A stretch of 36,086 nt of DNA from contig JAKFUQ010000058.1 of the NCBI GenBank assembly GCA_021732645.1, forward strand, positions 1-36,086, given 5' to 3'. How positions within the stretch are numbered: the stretch's first letter is position 1; each line of letters begins with the position of its first letter. Origin of the DNA: Rhizobacter sp. (GTDB lineage: Bacteria > Pseudomonadota > Gammaproteobacteria > Burkholderiales > Burkholderiaceae_C). The notes beneath the pieces were generated by a model, which worked only from the letters and a program-made list of their open reading frames with translations, was not told the DNA's origin and ran no database searches. A program made the translations under genes and the position numbers. Positions 1 through 10,019 of the stretch are shown here, in pieces.

Positions 1-936
1 GGCCAGCATGGCGTGGCCACGGCCACCATCTGTGCGCGCTACGGCCTCGAATGCGTGGTCTACATGGGCAGCGAGGACGTCAAGCGCCAGTCGCCCAATG
101 TGTACCGGATGAACCTGCTGGGTGCCACCGTGGTGCCGGTCGAATCGGGCAGCAAAACGCTGAAGGATGCACTTAACGAAGCGCTGCGCGACTGGGTCAC
201 CAACGTCGAGAACACCTTCTACATCATCGGCACCGTGGCCGGCCCGCACCCTTATCCGATGATGGTGCGTGACTTCCAGCGCGTCATCGGCGACGAGTGC
301 CTGGTGCAGATGCCCGAGATGATCGGTGGCCAGCCTGATGCGGTGATTGCCTGCGTCGGCGGCGGCAGCAACGCGATGGGCATCTTCTACCCGTACATCG
401 AACACACCGGCACGCGGCTGATCGGCGTCGAGGCGGCAGGCCTCGGCATCGAGACCGGTCGCCACGCGGCCTCGTTGTCGGCGGGCTCGCCCGGTGTGCT
501 GCACGGCAACCGTACCTACCTGCTGCAGGACGCCAACGGCCAGATCATCGAGACGCATTCGGTGTCGGCCGGTCTGGACTATCCCGGCGTCGGCCCCGAG
601 CACGCTTACCTGAAGGACATCGGCCGCGCCGAGTACGCAGCCATCACCGACGACGAGGCGATGGCCGCTTTCCATGTGCTGTGCCGCACCGAAGGCATCA
701 TCCCGGCGCTCGAATCCAGCCATGCGCTGGCCTATGCGATGAAGATGGCCCCAACGATGCGCAAGGACCAAAGCCTGCTGGTGAACCTGTCCGGCCGCGG
801 CGACAAGGACATCGGCACGGTGGCCGATCTGTCCGGCGCAAACTTCTACTGTCGGCCCTCCTGCCGCGGTGAAACGGTGAAAAGCGGCGCTTCGCCAGTC
901 AAGGGCCCGGAAACCACGAAAGCCAAAGCACCGTGA
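1..936 (+). CDS. trpB: Tryptophan synthase beta chain (5' end outside window)
   Basis: The PLP-dependent beta subunit joins indole to L-serine to make L-tryptophan in the cytoplasmic alpha2beta2 complex. The reading frame is open from base 1, which encodes G-Q-H-G-V-A-T-A-T, the segment found about 110 residues into the family. The true start and the PLP-lysine region therefore lie upstream of the window. The phosphate-binding loop GGGSNAMG and the C-terminal NLSGRGDKD motif are intact. After the usual end (TVADLSG) the chain runs on for about 32 residues that include FYCRPSCRG. This tail may be normal for the lineage. The stop is 10 bases before trpA, so the two are co-transcribed. The identification is firm. 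Confidence 0.96.
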   Translation, partial: GQHGVATATICARYGLECVVYMGSEDVKRQSPNVYRMNLLGATVVPVESGSKTLKDALNEALRDWVTNVENTFYIIGTVAGPHPYPMMVRDFQRVIGDECLVQMPEMIGGQPDAVIACVGGGSNAMGIFYPYIEHTGTRLIGVEAAGLGIETGRHAASLSAGSPGVLHGNRTYLLQDANGQIIETHSVSAGLDYPGVGPEHAYLKDIGRAEYAAITDDEAMAAFHVLCRTEGIIPALESSHALAYAMKMAPTMRKDQSLLVNLSGRGDKDIGTVADLSGANFYCRPSCRGETVKSGASPVKGPETTKAKAP

Positions 937-946
937 AAGCCCACGA

Positions 947-1762
947 ATGAGCCGCATCGCCGCCACCTTCGAGGCGCTCCAGCGCGATCGGCGCAAGGCC
1001 CTGATCCCGTTCATCCACGCCGGTGACCCGCACGCCGAGAGCACGGTAGACATCCTGTGCGCGATGGCCGATGCCGGTGCCGATGTGATCGAACTCGGCG
1101 TGCCGTTTTCCGATCCGATGGCCGACGGCCCGGTGATCCAGAAGGCCGCCGAGCGCGCGCTGGCCAAGGGCATCGGCATGCCGCAGGTGCTCGACTACGT
1201 GCGCCGCTTCCGCGAGCGCAACAGCACCACCCCGGTGGTGCTGATGGGCTACGCCAACCCGGTCGAGCGCTACGGTGTTGACCGCTTCGTGGCCGATGCC
1301 AAGGCCGCGGGTGTCGATGGCGTGCTGGTGGTCGACTACCCGCCGGAAGAGTGCGAGGCGTTCGCCCGCACCTTGCACAGCCATCAGCTGGACCCAATCT
1401 TTCTGCTGGCGCCCACCTCGACGGTGCAGCGTATGAAGGACGTCGGCCGCATCGCCAGTGGCTACGTGTACTACGTGTCACTGAAGGGTGTGACCGGTGC
1501 CGGCCACCTCGACATCGGCGCCGTGGCCGACATGCTGCCGCGCATCCGCGAGCATGTGCATGTGCCGGTCGGTGTGGGCTTTGGTATCCGCGATGCGGCA
1601 TCAGCGAAGGCCGTGGCCGCGGTGTCCGATGCGGTGGTCATCGGCTCGGCGCTGGTGCAGTTACTCGAACGCGAGACGCCGGACAATGCGCCTGCGGTGG
1701 CCGGCCGGTTCATTGCCGACATCCGCGTGGCGCTCGACACCCTGACAGGAGATCACGCATGA
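947..1762 (+). CDS. trpA: Tryptophan synthase alpha chain
   Basis: Cleaves indole-3-glycerol phosphate to indole and glyceraldehyde-3-phosphate and passes indole to TrpB. The 271-aa protein has the usual length of a TIM-barrel TrpA. Both catalytic acids fall at the canonical positions, Glu49 in [11 protein letters not shown] and Asp60 in MADGPVIQ. The phosphate-binding VGVGFGI segment lies near residue 208. ATG at 947 follows trpB closely. The stop overlaps the accD start as ATGA, which implies translational coupling. Nothing is abnormal in the sequence. Confidence 0.97.
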   Translation: MSRIAATFEALQRDRRKALIPFIHAGDPHAESTVDILCAMADAGADVIELGVPFSDPMADGPVIQKAAERALAKGIGMPQVLDYVRRFRERNSTTPVVLMGYANPVERYGVDRFVADAKAAGVDGVLVVDYPPEECEAFARTLHSHQLDPIFLLAPTSTVQRMKDVGRIASGYVYYVSLKGVTGAGHLDIGAVADMLPRIREHVHVPVGVGFGIRDAASAKAVAAVSDAVVIGSALVQLLERETPDNAPAVAGRFIADIRVALDTLTGDHA

Positions 1763-2631
1763 GCTGGCTCGAAAAACTGCTGCCCTCGAAGATCCAGCAC
1801 ACCGACCCGAACGAGCGCCGCACGGTCCCCGAGGGCCTGTGGGTCAAGTGTCCATCGTGCGAGACGGTGCTCTACAAGACCGACCTCGAACAGAACATCA
1901 ACGTTTGCCCGAAATGCAGCCACCACCACCGCCTGAGCGCGCGGGCGCGGCTCGACGCCTTCCTCGACCCCGAAGGCCGCTACGAGATCGGCCAAGAGGT
2001 GGTGCCGGTCGACGCGCTGAAGTTCAAGGACAGCAAGAAGTACCCCGAGCGGCTGAAGGAAGCGCTCGAAGCCACCGGCGAGACCGACGCCCTGGTGGTG
2101 ATGGGTGGCGCGATCCACAGCATCCCGGTGGTGGCGGCCTGCTTCGAATTCCAGTTCATGGGCGGCTCGATGGGCTCGGTGGTGGGCGAACGCTTTGTGC
2201 GCGGCGTCGAGACCGCCGTCGAACAGAAGACCCCGTTCATCAGCTTTACGGCCACTGGAGGCGCCCGCATGCAGGAAGGGCTGCTGAGCCTGATGCAGAT
2301 GGCCAAGACGAACGCCGCGCTGACGCGTCTGGCGAAGGCGAAGCTGCCCTACATCAGCGTGCTGGCCGACCCGACGATGGGCGGTGTGTCGGCCAGCTTT
2401 GCCTTCATGGGCGATGTGGTGATTGCCGAGCCGAAGGCGCTGATCGGTTTCGCCGGCCCGCGCGTGATCGAGAACACCGTGCGCGAGAAGCTGCCCGAGG
2501 GCTTCCAGCGCGCCGAGTTTTTGCTGCACACCGGCGCGGTCGACATGATCGTGGATCGGCGTGAACTGCGCAGCTCGGTCGCCAAGATGATCGCGATGCT
2601 GCAGCGCCAGAGCGCCGACGCGATCGCCTGA
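1759..2631 (+). CDS. accD: Acetyl-CoA carboxylase carboxyltransferase subunit beta
   Basis: AccD, with AccA, transfers the carboxyl group from carboxybiotin to acetyl-CoA to make malonyl-CoA, the first committed step of fatty-acid synthesis. The 290-aa protein begins MSWLEKLLP, typical for the family. It carries the four-cysteine zinc ribbon (Cys31, Cys34, Cys50, Cys53), followed by the crotonase-like carboxyltransferase core with [12 protein letters not shown] and the GGVSASFA oxyanion loop. ATG at 1759 is chosen because it overlaps the trpA stop by 4 bases and gives the normal N-terminus, although the frame is open further upstream. The trpBA-accD-folC order is common in proteobacteria. Confidence 0.97.
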   Translation: MSWLEKLLPSKIQHTDPNERRTVPEGLWVKCPSCETVLYKTDLEQNINVCPKCSHHHRLSARARLDAFLDPEGRYEIGQEVVPVDALKFKDSKKYPERLKEALEATGETDALVVMGGAIHSIPVVAACFEFQFMGGSMGSVVGERFVRGVETAVEQKTPFISFTATGGARMQEGLLSLMQMAKTNAALTRLAKAKLPYISVLADPTMGGVSASFAFMGDVVIAEPKALIGFAGPRVIENTVREKLPEGFQRAEFLLHTGAVDMIVDRRELRSSVAKMIAMLQRQSADAIA

Positions 2632-2635
2632 GGCC

Positions 2636-3979
2636 GTGGGGCTTGCGCCTCACCGTGAACCGTTGTCTTCTCTTCCCACCACGCTGGCTGGCTGGCTGGC
2701 CCGTTGCGAACAGCTGCACCCGAAGGACATCGACATGGGTTTGCACCGTGTCGAGCAGGTGCGCGCGCGACTCGATCTGACATTTGCTGTGCCGGTGATC
2801 GCCGTGGCCGGTACCAACGGCAAGGGCTCGACCTGCGCGATGCTCGAATCGATCGCACTGCGTGCGGGCTATCGCGTGGGCCTGTACTCGAAGCCGCACC
2901 TGGTGCATTTCGAGGAGCGCTGCCGCGTCAACGGCGAGATGGTGAGTGCGGCGGCGCTGCTCCCGCATTTCGAGGCGGTCGAGCGCTCGCGCGGTGACAT
3001 CGGGCTGACCTACTTCGAGTTCACCACACTCGCCATCGCGCGCTTGCTGTCGCAGGAACCCCTCGACCTCGTCATCCTCGAAGTCGGTCTTGGTGGCAGG
3101 CTCGACGCGGTCAATGTGTTCGACGCCGACTGCGCGGTGATCACCAGCATAGCCCTCGACCACCTGGAATACCTCGGCCCTGACCGCGAGTCCATCGGGC
3201 GCGAGAAGGCCGGCATCATGCGCGCCGGCCGCCCGGTGATCGTCAGCGACCCGGTACCGCCGCACAGCGTGATCGCCTACGCCCGCGAACTGGGTGCCGA
3301 CCTGCGCCTCCTGGGCATCGATTTCAACCATGCGGGCGACCCGCAGCAGTGGGCCTGGGCCGGTCGCCACAAGCGCTACAACGGCTTGGCCTATCCGGGC
3401 TTGCGTGGTGCCAATCAACTCATCAATGCATCGGGTGCGCTGGCCGTGTTCGAAGCGCTCGGCGACCGGCTGCCCATCACGGCGCAGGCGGTGCGCCAGG
3501 GCTTCGCCATGCTCGACCTGCCGGGCCGCTTCCAGATCGTGCCGGGTCAGCCCACGCTGGTGCTGGATGTGGCGCACAACCCGCACGCGGTGGCCGCGCT
3601 GGCGCAAAGCCTCGACCGCATGGGTTTTCATCCGCGCACCCATGCGGTGTTCGGCGTCATGCACGACAAGGACATCACGGCGATCTTCCAACGCATGGCG
3701 CCGATGGTGGACAGCTGGTGTTTTACCGACCTGCCGACGGCGCGCGCCGCGACGGCCACGCAATTGCACACGCTGTTTGAATCGCTGGTGCCGAACTTGA
3801 AAAAGCCCGGTGTTGACGCGGTTGAGGTGTCGGAGCACAGCGACCCGCACACCGCGCTGACTCATGCGCTCACGCGCGCCAACCCGGCCGATAGAATCGT
3901 CGTCTTCGGGTCGTTTCTCACGGTGGGCGGCGTCCTCAAACACGGCCTGCCCCGGTTGGGCAGCGCGCACCGCCCCTGA
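2636..3979 (+). CDS. folC: Bifunctional dihydrofolate/folylpolyglutamate synthase
   Basis: ATP-dependent ligase that adds glutamate to dihydropteroate, giving dihydrofolate, and later extends the polyglutamate tail of folates. The P-loop GTNGKGST lies at residues 59-66. The Mur-ligase-type central motif around VILEVGLGGRLDAVN and the C-terminal VLDVAHNPHA segment are present. The length of 447 aa fits the family. The start is uncertain: GTG at 2636 is only 4 bases after the accD stop and has a weak ribosome site, and TTG at 2663 is an alternative. A GCTG tetranucleotide repeat at 2683-2700 lies inside the N-terminal coding region. Confidence 0.94.
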   Translation: MGLAPHREPLSSLPTTLAGWLARCEQLHPKDIDMGLHRVEQVRARLDLTFAVPVIAVAGTNGKGSTCAMLESIALRAGYRVGLYSKPHLVHFEERCRVNGEMVSAAALLPHFEAVERSRGDIGLTYFEFTTLAIARLLSQEPLDLVILEVGLGGRLDAVNVFDADCAVITSIALDHLEYLGPDRESIGREKAGIMRAGRPVIVSDPVPPHSVIAYARELGADLRLLGIDFNHAGDPQQWAWAGRHKRYNGLAYPGLRGANQLINASGALAVFEALGDRLPITAQAVRQGFAMLDLPGRFQIVPGQPTLVLDVAHNPHAVAALAQSLDRMGFHPRTHAVFGVMHDKDITAIFQRMAPMVDSWCFTDLPTARAATATQLHTLFESLVPNLKKPGVDAVEVSEHSDPHTALTHALTRANPADRIVVFGSFLTVGGVLKHGLPRLGSAHRP

Positions 3980-4008
3980 TTTTCCCCCGTACCGAACCCC
4001 CTGTACCG

Positions 4009-4773
4009 ATGGCATTGCCCGACTTCTTCAAGCGCAGGCCCGCCGATGATGCGGTGCCCGGCCGCGTGGCTCGGCCCCTGAATGCGGTCGACTCGGCCGA
4101 GAAAGTGCGCACTCGCGCCCGCCAGCGCCTGATCGGTGCGGTGGTGCTGCTCACGGTGGGCGTGATTGGCTTCCCGCTGCTGTTCGAGTCGCAGCCGCGG
4201 CCGATCGCGGTGGACATTCCGATCGAGATTCCAAAGCCCGACGGCGTTCCCGCACTGTCCTTGCCTGCGGCGCGACCCGATTCGGTGGGCGCCCCCGAGT
4301 CCGCGGTGGCGTCGGGCGTCGTGACCCGCGATGCTCCTTCCGAGCCCATGCCTTCGGTGCAGGCGGAGGCGGCACCGGCCAGCGCGGCCGCTGCAGTGCC
4401 TGCCGTACCGGCTGTGCCCGATGGCAAGGCGGCTACCGTGTCGACGGCCCCGCCGGTGGCTGCTGCGATGAAACCGCCTGCGGCGCCCGAGCCTGCCGCC
4501 GCAGTGGCTGCATCGGCACAGGCCGCGTCTGCGGCCGAGCGTGTGGCTCGCTTTGTGGTTCAGGTGGGGGCGTTCACCGATCCGGCGGCGGTGCGCGATG
4601 TCCGCGCAAAGATGGAGAAGCTCGGCCTGAAAACCTACACCCAGGTTGCCGACACCACCGCCGGCAGGCGCACCCGAGTCCGCCTGGGCCCGTTCGACAG
4701 CCGCGCCGAGGCGGACAACGTGCGTGCCCGTGCGAAAAAGGTCGGCGTTGCGGCGGTGGTCCTGACGCTTTGA
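4009..4773 (+). CDS. SPOR-domain membrane protein (DedD-like)
   Basis: A 254-aa single-pass inner-membrane protein. A short basic cytoplasmic N-terminus (FFKRR, then KVRTRARQR) precedes one membrane segment at about residues 41-59. A long Ala/Pro-rich periplasmic linker follows, then a SPOR domain at about 181-254 starting RFVVQVGAF. SPOR domains bind denuded glycan strands at the division septum, so a role in cell division or septal peptidoglycan is inferred from the fold and from the DedD-like architecture. It sits between folC and cvpA, the position where dedD is found in many proteobacteria. The linker is low complexity and probably poorly conserved. Confidence 0.85.
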   Translation: MALPDFFKRRPADDAVPGRVARPLNAVDSAEKVRTRARQRLIGAVVLLTVGVIGFPLLFESQPRPIAVDIPIEIPKPDGVPALSLPAARPDSVGAPESAVASGVVTRDAPSEPMPSVQAEAAPASAAAAVPAVPAVPDGKAATVSTAPPVAAAMKPPAAPEPAAAVAASAQAASAAERVARFVVQVGAFTDPAAVRDVRAKMEKLGLKTYTQVADTTAGRRTRVRLGPFDSRAEADNVRARAKKVGVAAVVLTL

Positions 4774-4822
4774 TTCAGAACGATCGCGCGCGGCACGCCA
4801 TCGCTGCGGATACCCTCGACGC

Positions 4823-5323
4823 ATGACCGGCTCCTGGAACGCCGCCGACCTTGCGATGCTGGCCGTGCTGGTGCTGTCGATGGCGATCGGTGCATGGCGT
4901 GGGCTGGTGTTCGAGGTGATGTCGCTTCTGGGCTGGTTCGCGGCCTACCTGGCTGCACAGTGGTTCAGCGCGGCCGTCGCACCTCATGTGCCGATCGGTA
5001 CATCAGGCTCGCCGCTGAACCTGGCGGCGACTTTTGTGTTGACTTTTATCGCTGCGCTGATCGTGTGGGGCCTGCTGACCAGGCTGTTGAAAATGTTGAT
5101 CCATGCCACACCTTTGAGCGTGGTCGATCGCCTGCTGGGAGCGGCTTTCGGTGTCTTGCGCGGTGGGGTGGTGTTGCTGGTCGTGGTCGCCGTGGTGGCG
5201 CGCACACCGTGGGCCGAGTCACCCACCTGGCAGCGCTCGGCAGGTGCGGCGTGGTTGAAAGTTGTGGTGACGGGGTTGAAACCCATGCTTCCGGTGAACA
5301 TCGCCAATCACCTGCGGCTGTGA
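4823..5323 (+). CDS. cvpA: CvpA family inner-membrane protein
   Basis: A 166-aa protein with about four hydrophobic segments, roughly residues 8-28, 32-52, 65-85 and 103-125. It includes the family-type WRGLVFEVMSLLGWFAAYLAA stretch early on. CvpA was named for colicin V production in E. coli; its molecular role is unsettled and has been linked to envelope homeostasis. It is placed directly before purF, as in E. coli and most Burkholderiales. The identification rests on size, membrane pattern and neighbourhood. Confidence 0.88.
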   Translation: MTGSWNAADLAMLAVLVLSMAIGAWRGLVFEVMSLLGWFAAYLAAQWFSAAVAPHVPIGTSGSPLNLAATFVLTFIAALIVWGLLTRLLKMLIHATPLSVVDRLLGAAFGVLRGGVVLLVVVAVVARTPWAESPTWQRSAGAAWLKVVVTGLKPMLPVNIANHLRL

Positions 5324-5336
5324 GCCGACCCGGACC

Positions 5337-5360
5337 ATCGACAATCACCGTGTTGTCGAT
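5337..5360. repeat. Inverted repeat between cvpA and purF
   Basis: ATCGACAA at 5337-5344 is perfectly complementary to TTGTCGAT at 5353-5360, with an 8-base loop, beginning 14 bases after the cvpA stop. No T-run follows, so it is not a classical terminator. It could be a regulatory operator or an mRNA hairpin limiting read-through into purF. It does not look like the E. coli PurR box. Confidence 0.35.
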
Positions 5361-5412
5361 CCGGCGTTGCCAGAGGCAGTGGCCGGAAATTGTTTGAACC
5401 GGGAGTGATTAC

Positions 5413-6936
5413 ATGTGCGGCATCGTCGGGGTGATCTCCAAAGCGCCCGTCAACCAGTTGATCTATGACGCTTTGTTGCTGCTGCAGCACCGCGGCCAGG
5501 ACGCCGCTGGCATCGTCACGATGCAAGACTCGCGGTGCTACATGCACAAGGCGCGTGGCATGGTGCGCGACGTGTTCCGCACCCGCAACATGCGCGGGCT
5601 GCCGGGCTCGGTGGGTCTGGGCCAGGTGCGTTACCCCACCGCTGGCAATGCCTACAGCGAGGAAGAGGCGCAGCCCTTCTATGTGAACGCGCCGTTCGGC
5701 ATCGTGCTGGTGCACAACGGCAACCTGACCAATGCCCCGGCGTTGACGCGCGAGCTGGCCGGCATCGACCGCCGCCACATCAACACCGACAGCGACACCG
5801 AGGTGCTGCTCAACGTGCTGGCGCACGAACTGGAGGTGGCGGCGCGCGACTTGCCGCTGTCACCCGACATCGTCTTCAAGGCGGTGGCGGCCGTGCACAA
5901 GCGGCTGCAAGGTTCTTATGCGGTGGTGGCACTGATCGCGGGCTACGGATTGCTGGCATTTCGCGACCCGTTCGGCATCCGCCCGCTGTGTTTCGGTGAG
6001 GGCAGCACGCCCGACGGCCGGCAGGTGATGGTGGCCAGCGAGTCCGTCGCGCTGGAGGGTACCGGCCATGTGCTGACCCGCGACGTGGCGCCGGGCGAGG
6101 CGATTTTCATCACGCCCGAAGGACAGGTGCATGCACAGCAGTGCGCCGAGAACCCGAGCCTGCACCCGTGTATGTTCGAATATGTCTACCTGGCACGGCC
6201 CGACTCGATCATGGACGGCATCTCGGTCTACCAGGCGCGGCTCAACATGGGCGAAACGCTGGCGCAGCGGCTGATCTCGACGATGCCGCCGAGCGAGATC
6301 GACGTGGTGATCCCGATCCCCGAATCGAGCCGGCCGTCGGCCATGCAGCTCGCACAAAAGATCGGCAAGCCCTACCGTGAGGGCTTCGTGAAAAATCGGT
6401 ATGTCGGGCGGACATTCATCATGCCGGGGCAGGGCGTGCGCAAGAAATCGGTGCGCCAGAAGCTCAATGCGATCGGCGTGGAATTCAAGGACCGCAATGT
6501 GCTGCTGGTCGATGACTCCATCGTGCGCGGCACCACTTCGAAAGAGATCGTGCAGATGGCACGCGAGGCCGGTGCGCGCAAGGTGTTCATGGCCTCGGCC
6601 GCGCCGCCGGTGCGCTTCCCGAATGTGTACGGCATCGACATGCCCACCCACAGCGAATTGGTGGCGCACAACCGCAGCGTCGAGGAAATCCGCCAGTTCA
6701 TCGGTGCCGATGCGCTGATCTACCAGGACGTGAACGCCATGAAGCGGGTGGTGGGGGCGCTGAACCCGCTGGTCGGCGGCTTCGAGGCCTCGTGCTTCGA
6801 CGGGGATTACATCACCGGCGACATCTCCGTGGCCGATTTCGATGCGATTGCCACCCAACGACGCTCGCAGCGCGAAGAAGAAGACGCGCCTGACCGCTCG
6901 CGGCTGGCTCTGCAAAGCGCGGCGGAGCAGGCCTGA
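5413..6936 (+). CDS. purF: Amidophosphoribosyltransferase
   Basis: Catalyses the first committed step of purine synthesis, PRPP plus glutamine giving 5-phosphoribosylamine. The 507-aa protein starts MCGIVGVIS, so Cys2 becomes the N-terminal nucleophile of the class II glutaminase domain after Met removal. The PRPP-binding motif VLLVDDSIVRGTTS lies at residues 363-376 in the C-terminal phosphoribosyltransferase domain. A ribosome site (GGGAG) precedes the ATG. The stop overlaps the metZ start by one base (TGATG), so the two are coupled. Confidence 0.97.
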   Translation: MCGIVGVISKAPVNQLIYDALLLLQHRGQDAAGIVTMQDSRCYMHKARGMVRDVFRTRNMRGLPGSVGLGQVRYPTAGNAYSEEEAQPFYVNAPFGIVLVHNGNLTNAPALTRELAGIDRRHINTDSDTEVLLNVLAHELEVAARDLPLSPDIVFKAVAAVHKRLQGSYAVVALIAGYGLLAFRDPFGIRPLCFGEGSTPDGRQVMVASESVALEGTGHVLTRDVAPGEAIFITPEGQVHAQQCAENPSLHPCMFEYVYLARPDSIMDGISVYQARLNMGETLAQRLISTMPPSEIDVVIPIPESSRPSAMQLAQKIGKPYREGFVKNRYVGRTFIMPGQGVRKKSVRQKLNAIGVEFKDRNVLLVDDSIVRGTTSKEIVQMAREAGARKVFMASAAPPVRFPNVYGIDMPTHSELVAHNRSVEEIRQFIGADALIYQDVNAMKRVVGALNPLVGGFEASCFDGDYITGDISVADFDAIATQRRSQREEEDAPDRSRLALQSAAEQA

Positions 6937-8174
6937 TGGCCGACAAGAAGAGCATCCCCCGTGTCGACCTGCCCGACGGGTTGCACATCGACACGCTGGC
7001 GGTGCGTGAGGGCCTGCCACGCACGCAATGGGGCGAGAACTCCGAGGCGCTGTTTCTGACCAGCAGCTTCGTTTCGCCCGATGCCGCCACCGCGGCTGCG
7101 CGCTTTGCGAACGAGGAAGAGGCTTTCATCTATTCGCGCTTCACCAACCCAACGGTGACGATGTTCGAGCGGCGTCTCGCTGCACTCGAAGGCACCGAGG
7201 CGTGCATCGCCACCTCCAGCGGCATGGCGGCCATCTTGCTGACGGCGATGGCGCTGCTGAAGGCGGGCGACCATGTGATCTGCTCGCGCAGCGTGTTCGG
7301 CACGACGATCACCTTGCTGGGCCGCGAGTTCGCGAAGTTCGGCGTGGAGACCACCTTCGTTTCGCAAACCGACGTGGCGCAATGGCGTGCTGCCGTGCGG
7401 CCGACGACGAAGCTGCTGTTTGCCGAGTCACCGACCAATCCGTTGACCGAGGTGTGCGACATCCGCGCCCTGGCCGATGTGGCGCATACGGCGGGCGCGC
7501 TGCTCGCGGTCGACAACTGCTTTTGCACGCCCACCTTGCAGCGGCCGATGGCCTACGGTGCCGACCTGATCATTCATTCGGGCACCAAGTACCTTGACGG
7601 GCAGGGTCGCGTGGTCGCTGGCGCAGTCTGTGGAGGCGAGCAACTGATCAACGACAAATTCGTGCCGGTGATGCGCAGCGCGGGCATGACGCTGTCGTCG
7701 TTCAATGCCTGGGTGGTGTTGAAGGGGTTGGAAACCTTGTCGATCCGCATGCAGGCACAAAGTGCGCGTGCGCTGAAATTGGCGAGCTGGCTGGAGCAGC
7801 AGCCGCAGATCGAGCGCGTTTTCTACCCCGGGCTGACGTCGCATCCACAGCACGCACTCGCCATGGCGCAGCAGTCGGGCAGGGGCGGGGCGGTGCTGTC
7901 CTTCGTGGTGCAGCCGCGTGCGCCTGGCGATGCGGCGGCCGCCCGCTTGAGCGCCTTCCATGTGATCGACAGCACCCGTGTGTGCTCAATCACGGCCAAC
8001 TTGGGTGACACCAAGACCACCATCACCCACCCGGCCAGCACCTCGCACGGCCGGCTGAGCGAAGAGCAACGCCAGGCGGCTGGCATCACGCAGGGCCTGG
8101 TGCGCGTGTCCGTGGGCCTCGACGATGTGGACGACCTGAAGACCGACCTGCTGCGCGGCCTGCACTCCCTCTGA
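6936..8174 (+). CDS. metZ: O-succinylhomoserine sulfhydrylase
   Basis: A PLP enzyme of the Cys/Met metabolism family. It is inferred to make homocysteine directly from O-succinylhomoserine and sulfide in methionine synthesis. The 412-aa protein has the FIYSRFTNPTV segment, the SSGMAA phosphate loop and the PLP Schiff-base lysine Lys218 in HSGTKYLDGQG. The C-terminus contains SLGDTKTTITHP-type sequence (here NLGDTKTTITHP), characteristic of the family. The purF-metZ pairing is widespread in beta- and gammaproteobacteria and favours MetZ over cystathionine gamma-synthase. Substrate choice (succinyl or acetyl ester) cannot be proved from sequence. Confidence 0.93.
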   Translation: MADKKSIPRVDLPDGLHIDTLAVREGLPRTQWGENSEALFLTSSFVSPDAATAAARFANEEEAFIYSRFTNPTVTMFERRLAALEGTEACIATSSGMAAILLTAMALLKAGDHVICSRSVFGTTITLLGREFAKFGVETTFVSQTDVAQWRAAVRPTTKLLFAESPTNPLTEVCDIRALADVAHTAGALLAVDNCFCTPTLQRPMAYGADLIIHSGTKYLDGQGRVVAGAVCGGEQLINDKFVPVMRSAGMTLSSFNAWVVLKGLETLSIRMQAQSARALKLASWLEQQPQIERVFYPGLTSHPQHALAMAQQSGRGGAVLSFVVQPRAPGDAAAARLSAFHVIDSTRVCSITANLGDTKTTITHPASTSHGRLSEEQRQAAGITQGLVRVSVGLDDVDDLKTDLLRGLHSL

Positions 8175-8198
8175 GCCTGTCCTCAACCCGCCTGACCG

Positions 8199-9614
8199 AT
8201 GACCCGAAAAGTTCGCACCCGCATCGCGCCGTCACCGACCGGCTTTCTCCACCTGGGCACCGCCCGCACGGCCTTGTTTTCCTGGGCCTACGCGCGCCAT
8301 CACGGCGGCGACTTCATCTTGCGTGTGGAAGACACCGACGAGGCCCGGTCGACGCAAGAGGCGGTCGATCAGATCATCGCGGCGATGAAGTGGTTGAACC
8401 TGGACCACGACGAAGGCCCGTACTTCCAGATGCAACGGCTGGCCCGCTACCGCGAGGTGATCGGCCACATGCTGAACGACGGCACGGCATACCGCTGTTA
8501 TTGCACGCCGGCCGAGCTCGACGCGATGCGCGAGGCCCAGCGTGCGCGCGGTGACAAGCCGCGCTACGACGGCCGCTGGCGACCCGAGCCGGGCAAGGCG
8601 CTGCCGGCCATTCCCGAGGGCGCCCGCCCGGTGATCCGCTTTCGCAACCCGATCGACGGCACGGTGACCTGGGATGACATGGTGAAGGGCAGCATCACCA
8701 TTTCGAACGCCGAACTCGATGACCTCGTGATCGCGCGCCCGGGTGCCGATGCCGACACGTTGATCGGCACGCCGACCTACAACTTCTGCGTCGTTGTCGA
8801 CGACTGGGACATGCAGATCAGCCACGTGATCCGTGGCGATGACCATGTCAACAACACGCCGCGCCAAATCAACATCCTGCGTGCCTTGGGCGCCGAGTTG
8901 CCCGTCTATGGCCACGTCCCGATGATCCTCGGACCCGACGGCGACAAGTTGTCGAAGCGCCACGGCGCGGTCAGCGTCACGGAGTACGAGAGCGCCGGCT
9001 ACCTGCCCGAGGCGATGCTCAATTACCTGGCGCGCCTGGGCTGGAGCCACGGTGATGACGAGCTGTTCAGCCGCGAACAACTGGTGTCGTGGTTTGACGG
9101 ACAGCACCTGGCGAAAAGCCCGGCGCAGTGGGATGCAGCCAAGCTCAACTGGGTCAATGCGCATCACCTCAAGGCCTTGCCTGACGAGGTGCTGGCCGGG
9201 CATGTCGTGGCGCGGTGTGCCGAGCGCGGCATCAAGGTCGTGGCCGATGCGCAGCTGGGCCGCATGTGCGCGCTGTTCAAGGACCGCTGCGCCACGACGG
9301 TCGAGCTGTGCGACTGGCTGGCCATGTATTTCGCAGACGTTGCGCCCAGCGATGCCGACCGCAGCACGCACGTCACCGATGCCGTGCGGCCCGCGCTGCT
9401 GAGTCTGCGCGATCGTTTCACGGAGATCGAGTGGACGAAGCCCGCGATCAGCGCGGCCATCAAGGAGGCCATCACCGCGCACGGGCTGAAAATGCCGCAG
9501 TTGGCGCATGCGGTGCGTGTGCTGGTTTGCGGTCGCGCGCAAACACCGTCGATCGACGCCGTGCTCGAGCTTTTCCCGCGTGATACGGTGCTGGCGCGGT
9601 TGAAGATCGGGTGA
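8199..9614 (+). CDS. gltX: Glutamyl-tRNA synthetase
   Basis: A class I aminoacyl-tRNA synthetase that charges tRNA-Glu. The length of 471 aa is normal. The HIGH-type motif is in [10 protein letters not shown] (residues 11-20), and the KMSKS-type loop is KLSKR at 250-254, followed by HGAVSV. The N-terminal Rossmann domain and the C-terminal anticodon-binding helices are both complete. It lies 24 bases after metZ and about 250 bases before a tRNA-Glu gene, its own substrate. A promoter for the tRNA cluster overlaps its last codons. Confidence 0.97.
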   Translation: MTRKVRTRIAPSPTGFLHLGTARTALFSWAYARHHGGDFILRVEDTDEARSTQEAVDQIIAAMKWLNLDHDEGPYFQMQRLARYREVIGHMLNDGTAYRCYCTPAELDAMREAQRARGDKPRYDGRWRPEPGKALPAIPEGARPVIRFRNPIDGTVTWDDMVKGSITISNAELDDLVIARPGADADTLIGTPTYNFCVVVDDWDMQISHVIRGDDHVNNTPRQINILRALGAELPVYGHVPMILGPDGDKLSKRHGAVSVTEYESAGYLPEAMLNYLARLGWSHGDDELFSREQLVSWFDGQHLAKSPAQWDAAKLNWVNAHHLKALPDEVLAGHVVARCAERGIKVVADAQLGRMCALFKDRCATTVELCDWLAMYFADVAPSDADRSTHVTDAVRPALLSLRDRFTEIEWTKPAISAAIKEAITAHGLKMPQLAHAVRVLVCGRAQTPSIDAVLELFPRDTVLARLKIG

Positions 9615-9629
9615 TTTTCTGGCTATACT
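9600..9629 (+). promoter_or_regulatory. Probable sigma-70 promoter for the tRNA-Ala/Glu/Asp cluster
   Basis: TTGAAG at 9600-9605 and TATACT at 9624-9629 are separated by 18 bases. The -35 box overlaps the end of gltX and the start site would be near 9636, about 90 bases ahead of tRNA-Ala. Position and box quality both fit a stable-RNA promoter. Confidence 0.65.
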
Positions 9630-9724
9630 CTTGGTCTCGCTTGAACAGCGCGAAGCGACGCAGAAATTGACCTTTGCGCCGCTTTCCCGGCTTGAGTCAG
9701 TGGCAGCATCAGCTGACAGCAAAC

Positions 9725-9800
<76 letters not shown>

Positions 9801-9861
9801 ACAACAGGCATTGCATCGCCGGTTGAAGGCGGCGCGCAGTTCAAGACACGACGCGGGATTT

Positions 9862-9937
9862 GTCCCCTTCGTCTAGAGGCCTAGGACACCACCCTTTCAC
9901 GGTGATTACAGGGGTTCGAATCCCCTAGGGGACGCCA
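9862..9937 (+). tRNA. tRNA-Glu (anticodon TTC)
   Basis: A 76-base cloverleaf. The acceptor arm GTCCCCT pairs with AGGGGAC. The anticodon loop CTTTCAC carries TTC, the T loop is GGTTCGAATCC and CCA is encoded. It lies 61 bases after tRNA-Ala and is very probably processed from the same transcript. Confidence 0.97.
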
Positions 9938-10019
9938 AGCTTGAGCGCAGCTTGGGGCACACTCTGAAAAGAGAACGCCGAATTTTCGCTTCGCACAATG
10001 TGCGTCGTTTTTGCGTATT

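Noticed and set aside
2683-2700. GCTG tetranucleotide repeat in the folC N-terminus as a phase-variation switch
   Set aside because: Only about four units, encoding an ordinary helix segment (LAGWLA), in an essential gene. Switching it off would not make sense.
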